A DNA stretch of 64,000 nt from Saccharopolyspora indica (GTDB taxonomy: Bacteria; Actinomycetota; Actinomycetes; Mycobacteriales; Pseudonocardiaceae). The translations under genes were made by a program, and so were the position numbers. Below, piece after piece: positions 8,420 through 16,094 of the stretch (position 1 is the stretch's first letter; every line of letters begins with the position of its first letter). Below the pieces are notes generated by a model. It was not told the DNA's origin. It saw nothing but the letters and a program-made list of their open reading frames with translations, and did not search any database. The stretch is from the NCBI RefSeq assembly GCF_027853965.1, contig NZ_JAQGLB010000008.1, positions 248,001 through 312,000 of the forward strand. Reading direction: 5' to 3'.

Positions 8420-8848
8420 GTGGCGACCTGGGAAGATCTCGCGGCGTTCGTCCGGGCCGAGTACGCCGTGGCCGAGGACCTGGACACCGAGACCGAGTAC
8501 CGGATCATCGAGGACGGCGACGACGAGATCCGGGTGCTCGTCGAGTACGAGGACGACCGGAGTCAGATCGTCATCATCTGCCGGGAGCGGCTCGACGGCC
8601 GCGAGGACTGGGTGCAGGTGGTCTCGGTGATCGGCCGCGCGGCCGACGTGGACCTGCAGAAGCTCCTGTGGGAGCTGGGCCAGGTCTCGGTGGTCTGCGG
8701 CGCGGTGATCGTGGGCGACCACGTCCTGCTCCGCCACTCGGTCCCGCTGCTGAACCTGGACATCAACGAGTTCACCGACCCGCTGAACTTCATCGCGGAG
8801 ACGGCCGACCACCTGGAAGAGATGTTCTTCCGCGACGACGACCACTGA
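8420..8848 (+). CDS. YbjN-like (bacterial sensory-transduction/chaperone fold) protein
   Basis: 142 residues starting at a GTG with GGAGG at 8411-8415. It is very acidic, has alternating strands and helices, and contains conserved-looking VVCGAVIVGDHVLLRHSVPL and LNFIAETADHLEEMFF. This pattern matches YbjN/type III chaperone-like small proteins common in actinobacteria, which are usually of unknown role and may bind other proteins. It ends in DDDH. It is monocistronic, and the next gene 63 bp downstream has its own MerR-type promoter. Confidence 0.65.
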   Translation: MATWEDLAAFVRAEYAVAEDLDTETEYRIIEDGDDEIRVLVEYEDDRSQIVIICRERLDGREDWVQVVSVIGRAADVDLQKLLWELGQVSVVCGAVIVGDHVLLRHSVPLLNLDINEFTDPLNFIAETADHLEEMFFRDDDH

Positions 8849-8874
8849 AGTGCGGGTTCCAGGTCGCGGAGCCC

Positions 8875-8905
8875 TTGACCTCCAGCATGGTGGAGGTCGC
8901 ACGAT
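8875..8905 (+). promoter_or_regulatory. MerR-type promoter/operator of the gene at 8912 (leaderless)
   Basis: -35 TTGACC (8875-8880), 19-bp spacer and -10 CACGAT (8900-8905). The spacer carries the perfect inverted repeat GACCTCCA-N6-TGGAGGTC (8877-8898). An over-long 19-bp spacer with the operator between the hexamers is the hallmark of MerR-family activated promoters. The ATG lies only 6 nt after the -10, so the transcript should be leaderless. Confidence 0.7.
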
Positions 8906-8911
8906 CTCCGC

Positions 8912-9280
8912 ATGACCGAGACGAACGCGCCGATCCTGTTCCGGAACACCATGCGGATCACCGACGGCCACCTGGTGGAGTTCAAGGCGGCGATCCGGGA
9001 GGCGGTGGACTTCGCCACCGAGCACGGCCCGCAGCTCATGGTGGAGGTCTTCATCGACGAAGACCGCTTGGAGTGCACCAGCTTCCAGCTCTACCGGGAT
9101 TCCGACGCGATCCTCCGGCACTGGGAGCTCGCCGACCCCTACATCCAGGGCGTCATGCAGCACTGCGTCGTCCAGGACTTCGAGGTCTTCGGAGATCCGG
9201 ACGGCCGCGTTCGCGCCGGTCTGGGCCCGGACGTGAAGTACACCCCGCACCTGACCGGCTTCTACCGCCTGGGCTCGTGA
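8912..9280 (+). CDS. Antibiotic-biosynthesis-monooxygenase-like small protein
   Basis: 122 residues, no Shine-Dalgarno sequence (predicted leaderless transcript). The pattern ILFRNTMRITDGHLVEFKAAIREAVDFA followed by a central LECTSFQLYRDSDAILRHWEL resembles dimeric alpha/beta-barrel (ABM) proteins, which include quinone-forming monooxygenases and many stress proteins of unknown role. No diagnostic catalytic residue can be assigned. Its promoter has a MerR-type architecture, suggesting induction by a small molecule or stress. The 3' end overlaps the convergent gene on the minus strand by 19 bp. Confidence 0.65.
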   Translation: MTETNAPILFRNTMRITDGHLVEFKAAIREAVDFATEHGPQLMVEVFIDEDRLECTSFQLYRDSDAILRHWELADPYIQGVMQHCVVQDFEVFGDPDGRVRAGLGPDVKYTPHLTGFYRLGS

Positions 9281-9960
9281 TCGTGCTGCTCGGCGGCGGC
9301 GCGTTCCGCGGCGGTCGGGGGCGGGGTGATGGTGATCCCGGCATCGGTGAGGATGCTCAGGTCGAGGGCCCACTCCGTCGCGGAACGCCTGCGCCACAGG
9401 TCGAAGGCCGCCGCGACGTGCTCGTCGGCTTCGAGCTCCGACATCCCGGTGACCTCGCGCAGGTGCGCCAGCGCTCGGTCGTCGATCCCCCTGACCTGGG
9501 CCAGCCCGAAGTGGGTGGTCGTGTGGCAGTCGGTGCACACGCAGATCAGGCGGCGCAGCACCTGGGTGTGCGCGCCCTCGTCGTAAGCCCAGCGCTCGTG
9601 CGCTTCCAGCCAGCGCCGGCTGCCGCGGTCCTCGCCGCGCAGGCAGATCTCGCAGCGCTGGCCGGCCCGGCCGGTGATCATCCGCCGCAGCCGCTCCCAG
9701 TCGCGCTTGGCCACGCACGACCGCACGTTGGTGAACCAGCACGACGAGGGCACCAGATCCACGAAGAGGCCCGAACCGAACGCGCGGTCCTCACCGGGCA
9801 GCAGGTCGGGGATGTCGGGGAGCGCGGCCCAGCGCTCCAGCTCGGCAATACCGGGGCGAGGCGCGTACCACCGCTTCACCGTCGGATCCCACCGCGCGCC
9901 GTGCGCTTTGGCCTCGTCCTTCTCCGCGAACGGCACATCGAGCCATATTCGCTGCGGCAT
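9262..9960 (-). CDS. DUF5710-domain protein with a zinc-finger/HNH-like segment
   Basis: 232 residues. The N-terminal 45 residues match the DUF5710 pattern (VPFAEKDEAKAHGARWD...KRWYAP), a small module found on plasmid primases and many actinobacterial orphans. The rest has paired cysteines CEICLRGED and CVCTDCHTTTHFG with HERWAYD between, an arrangement like a zinc-bound HNH-type fold (compare McrA-like nucleases), though a full catalytic motif is not certain. The end is a helical, charged tail. ATG at 9960. Function unknown; nucleic-acid binding is a reasonable guess. Confidence 0.75.
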   Translation of the reverse strand: MPQRIWLDVPFAEKDEAKAHGARWDPTVKRWYAPRPGIAELERWAALPDIPDLLPGEDRAFGSGLFVDLVPSSCWFTNVRSCVAKRDWERLRRMITGRAGQRCEICLRGEDRGSRRWLEAHERWAYDEGAHTQVLRRLICVCTDCHTTTHFGLAQVRGIDDRALAHLREVTGMSELEADEHVAAAFDLWRRRSATEWALDLSILTDAGITITPPPTAAERAAAEQHDHEPRR

Positions 9961-10093
9961 CTTCCCGCTCCCGCCGTGGTCGACAGCCGCGCTGCACCGG
10001 CAGTTCGGCCCTGCATCCCGGCGGAACGGTAGCGGAGCGCGGCGATGCGCGGTTCCGCATCGCCGGGTGTTCGGCCAACAGGTGGACGCGTGG

Positions 10094-11065
10094 TCATCGG
10101 GGGATCGGGGTGGCTCCGGTCGTGGCGAGCGAGAGGTCCCAGAGGCGGGCCGCGGAGTCCGGGTCGATGGCGTACTCGCGGACTCCTCCTTCGTCCATGT
10201 GCTGGTCGGGTGTGGAGATGGTCGCGATGTCGCAGTCTTCGAGGTAGCGGGCGCCCCGGCCGTCGAGGAGCGGCGATGTGGCCGCCCACAGGCCGGTTGC
10301 CGCGCCTTGGGAGGGTGTTTTGAAGTCGGCGCCGATCACGTTGCCGTGTTCGTCCACCCAGCCCCGGTCGATCTGCTCCTGGAGCGGCATCTCGCGCTGG
10401 AGGCCGGTGATGATCTTGCCCGGGTGGAGGGCGAACGCGCGGACGCCGTCGTTGCGGCCGAGGGCGTCCAGGTGCACGGCGAACAGGGCGTTGGCCGTCT
10501 TGGCCTGGCCGTAGGCGAGCCACTTGTCGTAGCCGGTGCGGAAGTGCGGGTCGTGCCACCGGATGTCGGTCAAGGTGTGCCCGGCGGAGCTGTTGACCAC
10601 GACGCGCGCGCCGTCGGCGGCGGCCAGCAGCGGGTAGAGCTCGCAGGTGAGGGTGAAGTGCCCGAGGTGGTTGGCGGCGAGCTGGCTCTCCCAGCCGGGG
10701 CCGACGTGGCGCTCCGGGGTGGCCATCACGCCCGCGATCGCCATCAGGAGGTCGAGCCGGTCGACGGAGTCGTGGATCCGCGCGGCGGCGGCGCGCACGC
10801 TGGCGGGGTCGGTCAGGTCCGTGGGAACGACCTCGCAGCCCGCGAGGTCCGCGAGCGCGGTGCGGGCGCTGTCGGGGCGGCGTGCCGGGACGATGACCCG
10901 GGCTCCGGCGGCGGCCAGGTTCCGGGTGGTCTCCAGGCCGAGCCCGGAGTAGCCGCCGGTCACCACGGCGGTCGCGCCGCGGAGGTCGAGCCCGGCGGTG
11001 ACCTCCTCGGCGGTGCTGGTGGCGGAGAACGGCGAGCCGAGCGGCTGCTGATCGGTGGCGGTCAT
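10094..11065 (-). CDS. Short-chain dehydrogenase/reductase (retinol-dehydrogenase-like)
   Basis: 323 residues. Rossmann motif TGGYSGLGLETTRNL (TGxxxGxG) near residue 38, ARRPDSA for NADP preference, NHLGHF in place of NAG-adjacent strand 4, catalytic NSSAGH and YGQAKTAN (YxxxK). The extended C terminus with STPDQHMDEGGVREYAID is typical of light-dependent-protochlorophyllide/retinol-dehydrogenase-like SDRs. It is divergent from the MerR gene and its promoter has a MerR-type 19-bp spacer, so it is probably the regulated target. The ATG lies 7 nt after the predicted -10, indicating a leaderless mRNA. Confidence 0.9.
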   Translation of the reverse strand: MTATDQQPLGSPFSATSTAEEVTAGLDLRGATAVVTGGYSGLGLETTRNLAAAGARVIVPARRPDSARTALADLAGCEVVPTDLTDPASVRAAAARIHDSVDRLDLLMAIAGVMATPERHVGPGWESQLAANHLGHFTLTCELYPLLAAADGARVVVNSSAGHTLTDIRWHDPHFRTGYDKWLAYGQAKTANALFAVHLDALGRNDGVRAFALHPGKIITGLQREMPLQEQIDRGWVDEHGNVIGADFKTPSQGAATGLWAATSPLLDGRGARYLEDCDIATISTPDQHMDEGGVREYAIDPDSAARLWDLSLATTGATPIPR

Positions 11066-11072
11066 GCCGCTG

Positions 11073-11103
11073 ACGCTACGAGCTAGAGCGCGGTCTAGAT
11101 CAA
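11073..11103 (-). promoter_or_regulatory. MerR-type promoter of the SDR gene, overlapping the merR promoter
   Basis: Minus strand: -35 TTGATC (11103-11098), 19-bp spacer, -10 TAGCGT (11078-11073), then 7 nt to the ATG at 11065. The spacer holds the inverted repeat CTAGA-N6-TCTAG (11083-11098). On the plus strand a -10-like TAGGCT (11108-11113) also sits 7 nt before the merR ATG. Both divergent genes are therefore predicted to give leaderless mRNAs within 56 bp. Confidence 0.75.
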
Positions 11104-11120
11104 GTCCTAGGCTGTCCGGC

Positions 11121-11531
11121 ATGGCTGTGGAGGAGCGGTTGAGCATCGGTGACGTGGCCGAGCGGACCGGGCTCAGCGTGCACGCGCTGCGCTTCTACGA
11201 GCGGGAAGGGCTGCTGGTCGGGCCCGTCGAGCGCACCGCGGGCGGGCGGCGGCGCTACACCGGTGCCGATGTCGACTGGCTGCTGATCTGCGTCAAGCTC
11301 CGCGAGTCCGGGATGCCGCTGGCCGACCTCAAGCGGTTCGCCGAGCTGGTGCGGTGCGGTCCGGGCAACGAGGCGGAACGCCTGCGGCTGCTCGACGACC
11401 ACCGGCAGCGCGTCGACGCGCAGATGGCGGCCTTGGAGGAGTGCCGCTCCCTCATCGCGTGGAAGGTCGGCGTCTACGCCGAGCACCTCGCTCGCGGCGC
11501 GGCAGGCGGGTTGTGGGATCCGACGGGCTGA
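11121..11531 (+). CDS. MerR-family transcriptional regulator
   Basis: 136 residues. N-terminal winged helix LSIGDVAERTGLSVHALRFYEREGLL is the classical MerR recognition region, followed by the second wing GGRRRYTGADVDWLLICVKLRESGMPL and a dimerisation coiled coil (LRLLDDHRQRVDAQMAALEECRSLI). The short C-terminal part lacks a metal-binding cysteine loop, so a small organic effector or redox signal is more likely than a metal. It is divergent from the SDR gene, whose promoter contains the probable binding site. Leaderless start at 11121. Confidence 0.92.
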   Translation: MAVEERLSIGDVAERTGLSVHALRFYEREGLLVGPVERTAGGRRRYTGADVDWLLICVKLRESGMPLADLKRFAELVRCGPGNEAERLRLLDDHRQRVDAQMAALEECRSLIAWKVGVYAEHLARGAAGGLWDPTG

Positions 11532-11594
11532 ACGGATATTTGCGCGCGCTCCATAACTGCGTGAGCTGGTAGTATGGCGATCGGGAGGTGCGGG

Positions 11595-12041
11595 ATGGGG
11601 ATCGCTGACGATGCCGTGGAGGTCCGGGCGCGCGGTTGGCGCACGCTCGCGGCCCTGCACGGCAGGCTCGAGACGGCGCTGGAGAAGGCGCTGCAGGCCG
11701 AGTGCGGCCTGTCGGTCGTCGAGTACACCGTGCTCGACGCGCTCAGCCGCCAGGACGGGTGGCACATGCGGATGCAGCAGCTCGCCCGCGCCACCGCGTT
11801 GAGCAGCAGCGCGACGACCCGGCTGGTCAGCAGGCTGGAGGACCGCGAGCTGCTCACCCGGGTGCTGTGCAAGGACGATCGCCGCGGCATCTACACCGAG
11901 CTGACCGACTCCGGCCGGAAGCTGTTGGAGAAGGCCCGCCCGACCCACGACGAAGTCCTGGAGAAGTCGCTCGCCGAGGCCTGCGAGACGCCCGAGCTGG
12001 CGCCGCTGGTGACGGCGCTGCACCAGCTGCCGGGCAGCTGA
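11595..12041 (+). CDS. MarR-family transcriptional regulator
   Basis: 148 residues. ATG at 11595 with GGGAGG seven bases upstream; an earlier in-frame ATG at 11574 lies inside the extended -10-like TGGTAGTAT and is not preferred. The winged helix is clear: LSVVEYTVLDALSRQ, MRMQQLARATALSSSATTRLVSRLEDRELL (recognition helix) and the wing KDDRRGIYTELTDSG. Long N- and C-terminal helices form the dimer. It probably represses its own operon with the PP2C-like gene that starts 2 bp after its stop. Confidence 0.9.
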   Translation: MGIADDAVEVRARGWRTLAALHGRLETALEKALQAECGLSVVEYTVLDALSRQDGWHMRMQQLARATALSSSATTRLVSRLEDRELLTRVLCKDDRRGIYTELTDSGRKLLEKARPTHDEVLEKSLAEACETPELAPLVTALHQLPGS

Positions 12042-12043
12042 GC

Positions 12044-12763
12044 GTGCAGGCAACGTGCGCGACGCTGGCGACGCCGGGGCGGATCAACGAGGACTACCAC
12101 GCCGTCGGCCCGGACTGGGCCTTCGTCCTCGACGGCGCGACCGCTCCGTCCGATGTGGACAGCGGGTGCGCGCACGACGTGCCGTGGCTGGTGCACCGCC
12201 TCGGCGCCGAGCTCGCCGGGCGGCTCGCGGTGTCGGACCAGCCGCTGGCGGACCTGCTGGCGGAGGCCGTCGAGTCGACCTGCGCGGCGCACGCGGACAC
12301 CTGCGACCTGCGCAACCCGTCCAGCCCGTCGTCGACGGTGTCGATCCTGCGCGCGGGTGACGAGATCGAGTACCTGGTGCTCGCGGACAGCCCGATCGTC
12401 TTCGACCACGGCGCGATCGTCGACGACCGCGTGGACCGGCTCCCGAGCTACACCCAGCAGGCCGTGCGCGACCTCCGCAATCAGCCCGGCGGCTTCTGGG
12501 TGGCCAGCACGAAACCGGAAGCGGCCTACGAAGCGGTCCGGGGCACGCTGCGCGACGTCGGCCGAGCGGCCCTGCTCAGCGACGGAGCCTCCCGCTACGC
12601 GGACATGTTCGGCCTCGGCGACTGGCCGGACCTCCTGGACCTGCTGGAGCAGGCCGGCCCGGCCGAACTCCTCACCCAGGTCCGGAAAGCGGAGAGCTCG
12701 GCCCCGAAACCCCCGCGCGAGAAGCACCACGACGACGCCACCGCGGTGTTCTTGTCGTTCTAG
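12044..12763 (+). CDS. PP2C-type protein phosphatase-like protein
   Basis: 239 residues from a GTG 2 bp after the marR stop. PP2C motifs are recognisable but shortened: NEDYHAVGPDWAFVLDGAT (motifs 1-2 with the metal-binding Asp), SSTVSILRAGDEIEYLVLADS (motif 8 region), ALLSDGASRYADMF and the C-terminal HDDATAVFL (last metal Asp). It would dephosphorylate Ser/Thr phosphoproteins in the cytosol. No kinase gene is adjacent. The coupling to a MarR regulator suggests a stress-inducible pair. A 96-bp gap follows. Confidence 0.85.
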   Translation: MQATCATLATPGRINEDYHAVGPDWAFVLDGATAPSDVDSGCAHDVPWLVHRLGAELAGRLAVSDQPLADLLAEAVESTCAAHADTCDLRNPSSPSSTVSILRAGDEIEYLVLADSPIVFDHGAIVDDRVDRLPSYTQQAVRDLRNQPGGFWVASTKPEAAYEAVRGTLRDVGRAALLSDGASRYADMFGLGDWPDLLDLLEQAGPAELLTQVRKAESSAPKPPREKHHDDATAVFLSF

Positions 12764-12859
12764 TGCTCTGTTCGAGGGCAAATCCGGCTGGACTGTTCGC
12801 AGCGGCCTCCGCACCCGGTAGTCAGTTGGGTGGGATCGGCCCGGTGTGGAGGACGCGCG

Positions 12860-13891
12860 ATGAATCAGGATCAACGCACTGCCGTCAAGGTCGTGTCGGT
12901 GATCGGGGCATTGATCTGGGTCCTGCTCGGGCTGCGCTACGGGTGGCCAGCGTGGTTGTGGGTGGCGCTGGTGGTTCTGACGATCGCCGGGCCGTGGGCC
13001 GTCAGCTGGTGGCTGCTGGGGCGGGTGGGGCGCAAGCTCGCGCCGCCGGTGGAGGCGCCCGTCGAGCCGCCCGCGGCGCCGCAACCGACCGAGCAGCCGG
13101 TGTCCGGGGCGCCGCTGCGCAGCGCGCACCCGGAGTACCGGTTCTCCTTCTCCGGCACGATCTTCTGGTACGTCAAGCCCGATGCGCCCGGGCTGCCGCA
13201 CGCGAATCCGGGCGGGCTGGCGGTGGATCTGCTGCTGGAGCAGGCGGGTGAGCTGGTGGCGGAGACCTCGCCGGAGGATGGCGAGCTGGCGCAGCACCGG
13301 CTGAACGCACTGCTCGGCACTCCTCGCTCGGACAAGTCCGGGCACGTGGTGGCCTGGGCGAGCGATGTGCGGCTGGCGCTGCCGGACGCCGACGCGGAGC
13401 GGTTGCGCCAGTTGGCCGCCGCCCGAAAGGACGAAGAGCTCTGGGAGCGCAAGCGCGCCCACGAGCGGAACAAGCGCGCGTACTTCGCCGAGGACGTGCT
13501 GAAATCGCCGGGCAGCGCGCTGGTCTGGTGGCTCGCGCGGCGCGAGGACGGCGACCTCGACGAAGCCGTGCGCCAGATCAGCAACCTGCGCAAGCTGACC
13601 GCCGCCGCGCACGACCGGCGGATCCCGGAGCCGGACGGCGATGCGCCGAACTGGATCCACCCGGTGCACTCGTTCGTCGTGGAGGAGTTCGAGGTCGGCG
13701 CCGAGCAGCACGTCTTCGCCGCCATCGAGCGCTTGGCCAGCGGTGACGAGCGGGCCGCGCTCAGCCACCGGTTGGCGGAGGCGCTCGCCGCCCACGGTCA
13801 CCGCGAGCTGGCGCAGCAGGTGCGCGACCGCTTCGGCGATCGGCAGGAGCTGCCCGGCACGTCGTCAGGAGCAGCGCTCGGCGAGGGATAG
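12860..13891 (+). CDS. Hypothetical membrane protein
   Basis: 343 residues, ATG at 12860 with GTGGAGG upstream. Two adjacent hydrophobic segments lie within residues 8-55 (VVSVIGALIWVLLGLRYG and WLWVALVVLTIAGPWAVSWWLL), then a Pro/Ala-rich linker (PPVEAPVEPPAAP), then a soluble helical domain of about 250 residues with FSFSGTIFWYVK and ERKRAHERNKRAYFAEDVL. The basic, arginine-rich helices suggest a cytosolic domain. No family is recognised with confidence. The last 27 bp overlap the convergent DUF72 gene. Confidence 0.7.
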   Translation: MNQDQRTAVKVVSVIGALIWVLLGLRYGWPAWLWVALVVLTIAGPWAVSWWLLGRVGRKLAPPVEAPVEPPAAPQPTEQPVSGAPLRSAHPEYRFSFSGTIFWYVKPDAPGLPHANPGGLAVDLLLEQAGELVAETSPEDGELAQHRLNALLGTPRSDKSGHVVAWASDVRLALPDADAERLRQLAAARKDEELWERKRAHERNKRAYFAEDVLKSPGSALVWWLARREDGDLDEAVRQISNLRKLTAAAHDRRIPEPDGDAPNWIHPVHSFVVEEFEVGAEQHVFAAIERLASGDERAALSHRLAEALAAHGHRELAQQVRDRFGDRQELPGTSSGAALGEG

Positions 13892-14746
13892 GGCGTCGGC
13901 CGGGGCGTGGGCCTTCACGTCGTTGTCGAAGTAGGCGTAGACGTCCCGGCCCCGCGACTCCGGGGCGGGCGGGGCCACCGTGCGGGGTGTTGCCGGGGAC
14001 TTCCCCGCGTGCCAGGCCTTGATCAGCTTCGCCCAGCGGTCCAGGTCGTCCGAGGTGTAGCCGCTCGCGTAGAGCTCTTCCGCGCCGTGGAAGCGGAGGT
14101 AGACGAAGTCGCTGGTGACGTCTTCCAGGTGCGGCCAGTTGCCTGCTGCGTCCGCCACCACCAGGCCGATGTCGTGGGCGCGGAGGAGTTCCACCGGCTC
14201 GGGATCGGCGAAGCTGGGGTGGCGGACCTCCAGGGCGTGGCGCATCGGCTGGTCGGTGTCGGCTTCAGTGAGGGCTCGGCCCGCCAGACGATCGTCGTGC
14301 AGGGCGGCGAGTTCGGCCGCCGCGCCGGTGCTGCGGGGGAGGAGGCGGAAGAACGTCGTGAGCCGGTCGGCGTCGAACGGCAGCGACGGCGGCAGCTGCC
14401 AGAGCAGCGGGCCCAGCTTGCGGCCGAGGGCCAGGACTCCGCTGGCGAAGAAGTTGGCCAGCGGAGTTTCCGCGTCGCGGAGCTTCTTCATGTGGGTGAT
14501 GTAGCGGCTTCCCTTGACCGCGAACAGGAAGTCGTCCGGGGTCTGCTCGGCCCAGCGGCGGTAGTGCTCGGGGCGTTGCAGGGAGTAGAAGGACGCGTTG
14601 ATCTCGGTGGATCCGAGGCGTTGGGACAGGTATTCGAGCTCGCCGCCGCGGCGCAGGTCGCGCGGGTAGAACGGGCCGTGCCACGGCCCGTAGACCCAGC
14701 CGGAGGTGCCGATCCGGATCCGGCGCGACGTCGAGCGGGCTCGCAT
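13865..14746 (-). CDS. DUF72 domain protein (TIM-barrel, YecE-like)
   Basis: 293 residues. Diagnostic features of DUF72: IRIGTSGWVYGPWHGPFYP at the N terminus, STEINASFYSLQRPEHYRRWAEQTPDDFLFAVKGSRYITHMKKL, WQLPPSLPFDADRL, LEVRHPSF, FVYLRFHG and DVYAYFDND. The family adopts a TIM-barrel-like fold; its biochemical role is not established. It is followed 44 bp upstream on the same strand by the P450 gene, so cotranscription is possible but not certain. Confidence 0.92.
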   Translation of the reverse strand: MRARSTSRRIRIGTSGWVYGPWHGPFYPRDLRRGGELEYLSQRLGSTEINASFYSLQRPEHYRRWAEQTPDDFLFAVKGSRYITHMKKLRDAETPLANFFASGVLALGRKLGPLLWQLPPSLPFDADRLTTFFRLLPRSTGAAAELAALHDDRLAGRALTEADTDQPMRHALEVRHPSFADPEPVELLRAHDIGLVVADAAGNWPHLEDVTSDFVYLRFHGAEELYASGYTSDDLDRWAKLIKAWHAGKSPATPRTVAPPAPESRGRDVYAYFDNDVKAHAPADALSLAERCS

Positions 14747-14789
14747 GACCGCCCGGATACCCGCCAGGGCCCGGACCGAACCGATCCGC

Positions 14790-15953
14790 TCACCGCAGGG
14801 CGACCGGGAGGGTGCGGAGACCCCGGTTCCGGAAGGAGTTCCGCCACTGGAGGTCTTGCTCCGGGACGGCCAGGGCCAGCTTCGGGAAGCGGTTGAGCAG
14901 CGCGTTCAGCGCGATCTCCGCCTCCATCCGGGCCAGTGCGGCGCCGAGGCAGAAGTGCGGTCCGTGGCCGAAGGCCAGGTGCGGGTTGTCCGCGCGGTCG
15001 AGGTCCAGGCGCTCCGGGGCCGGGTAGCGGTCGGGGTCGTGGTGCGCGGAGATCAGGGACAGCAGGACCGTTTCGCCCGCCGGGATGGTCACACCGCCGA
15101 TTTCCACGTCCTGGCGCGGGAATCGGCGGATCGCGAGCTGGGGCGGCGGGTCGAAGCGGAGCAGTTCGTCCACTGTGGCCGGTGTGATTCCCCGGCGCGC
15201 GGTGGCCAGCGACGCCGGGTCGGTGAGCAGCGCGATCAGGCCGTTGCCCAGCAGGTTCACCGTGTTCTCGTAGCCGGCGAACAGCACCAGGAACGCCGCC
15301 GAGGTGAGTTCGTCCTCGGTGAGCCGGTCCTCCTCGTCGCGCAGCTCGACCAGCGCGCTCAGGAAGTCGGGGCCGGGGTCGGCGCGCTTCGCCGCGATCA
15401 GGTCGAGCAGGTAGGAGTGCAGCGCGGCGAGGGCGTTGCGGGCCTGATCGGGGGTTTCCGGGGCGAGCATGCCGTCGGTCCAGGCGCGGAAGTCGGGCCG
15501 GTCGGCTTCGCCGACGCCGAGCAGCTCGCAGATCACCGCGATCGGCAGCGGGCCGCAGAAAGCAGGCATCAGATCCGCTTCCCGCTGCCCGGCCAGCTCG
15601 TCGAGCAGTGCGTCGGCGAGCTGCCGGACGCGGGGGCGCAGCGGCTCGATGCGGCGCGGGGCGAAGGCCTTGCCGATGGTCCGGCGCAGCCTGGTGTGCT
15701 CCGGGGCGTCCATGTTCAGCAGGTTCGCGTCGAGCGCGGGCGGCAGCGAGAAACCGCGGTAGCCGCCGTTGGAGTTCGCCTTGTCCAGCGACAGCCGCGG
15801 ATCGGCCAGCGCCGCGCGGACGTCGGCGTAGCGGGTGACCAGCCAGACCGACGTGCCGTCCGGGGCGGTGGCCCGGTGCACCGGGCCCTGCTCGCGGAGG
15901 CGGGCGTAGGTGGCGCGCGGTTCGGTGATGAAGGCGGAATCGATCTCGATCAC
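14790..15953 (-). CDS. Cytochrome P450
   Basis: 387 residues, GTG at 15953. All class I bacterial P450 landmarks are present: I-helix FAGYENTVN (oxygen activation), K-helix ELLR (ExxR), R in AIRRFPRQDVEIGG, and the heme loop FGHGPHFCLGAALAR with the proximal Cys. The N-terminal half has the SRS-1-like NSNGGYRGFSL. It would be soluble and require ferredoxin and ferredoxin reductase, which are not encoded beside it; the FprB-type fusion at 5432 is a candidate donor. The substrate is unknown. No biosynthetic cluster surrounds it. Confidence 0.95.
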   Translation of the reverse strand: MIEIDSAFITEPRATYARLREQGPVHRATAPDGTSVWLVTRYADVRAALADPRLSLDKANSNGGYRGFSLPPALDANLLNMDAPEHTRLRRTIGKAFAPRRIEPLRPRVRQLADALLDELAGQREADLMPAFCGPLPIAVICELLGVGEADRPDFRAWTDGMLAPETPDQARNALAALHSYLLDLIAAKRADPGPDFLSALVELRDEEDRLTEDELTSAAFLVLFAGYENTVNLLGNGLIALLTDPASLATARRGITPATVDELLRFDPPPQLAIRRFPRQDVEIGGVTIPAGETVLLSLISAHHDPDRYPAPERLDLDRADNPHLAFGHGPHFCLGAALARMEAEIALNALLNRFPKLALAVPEQDLQWRNSFRNRGLRTLPVALR

Positions 15954-16094
15954 GGAGCCGCAACCTACCCGAGTTGTGGGGTCAGATGCGGCAGAGCGTC
16001 CCGCAGCGTTCCGCTGGGCGTAACCCGCAGCCGACGGCTCCTCCACCTGCCTTGCGCACGCTTTCGGCGCAACTTCGCGATCGGAGGACCAGCA

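Noticed and set aside
15097..15126. Inverted repeat CCGCCGATTTCC / GGGAATCGGCGG in the P450 gene as another palindromic element
   Set aside because: It lacks the ATTTC-N4-GAAAT design and paired spacer, and encodes the normal P450 sequence (VEIGGVTIPAG), so it is explained by coding.
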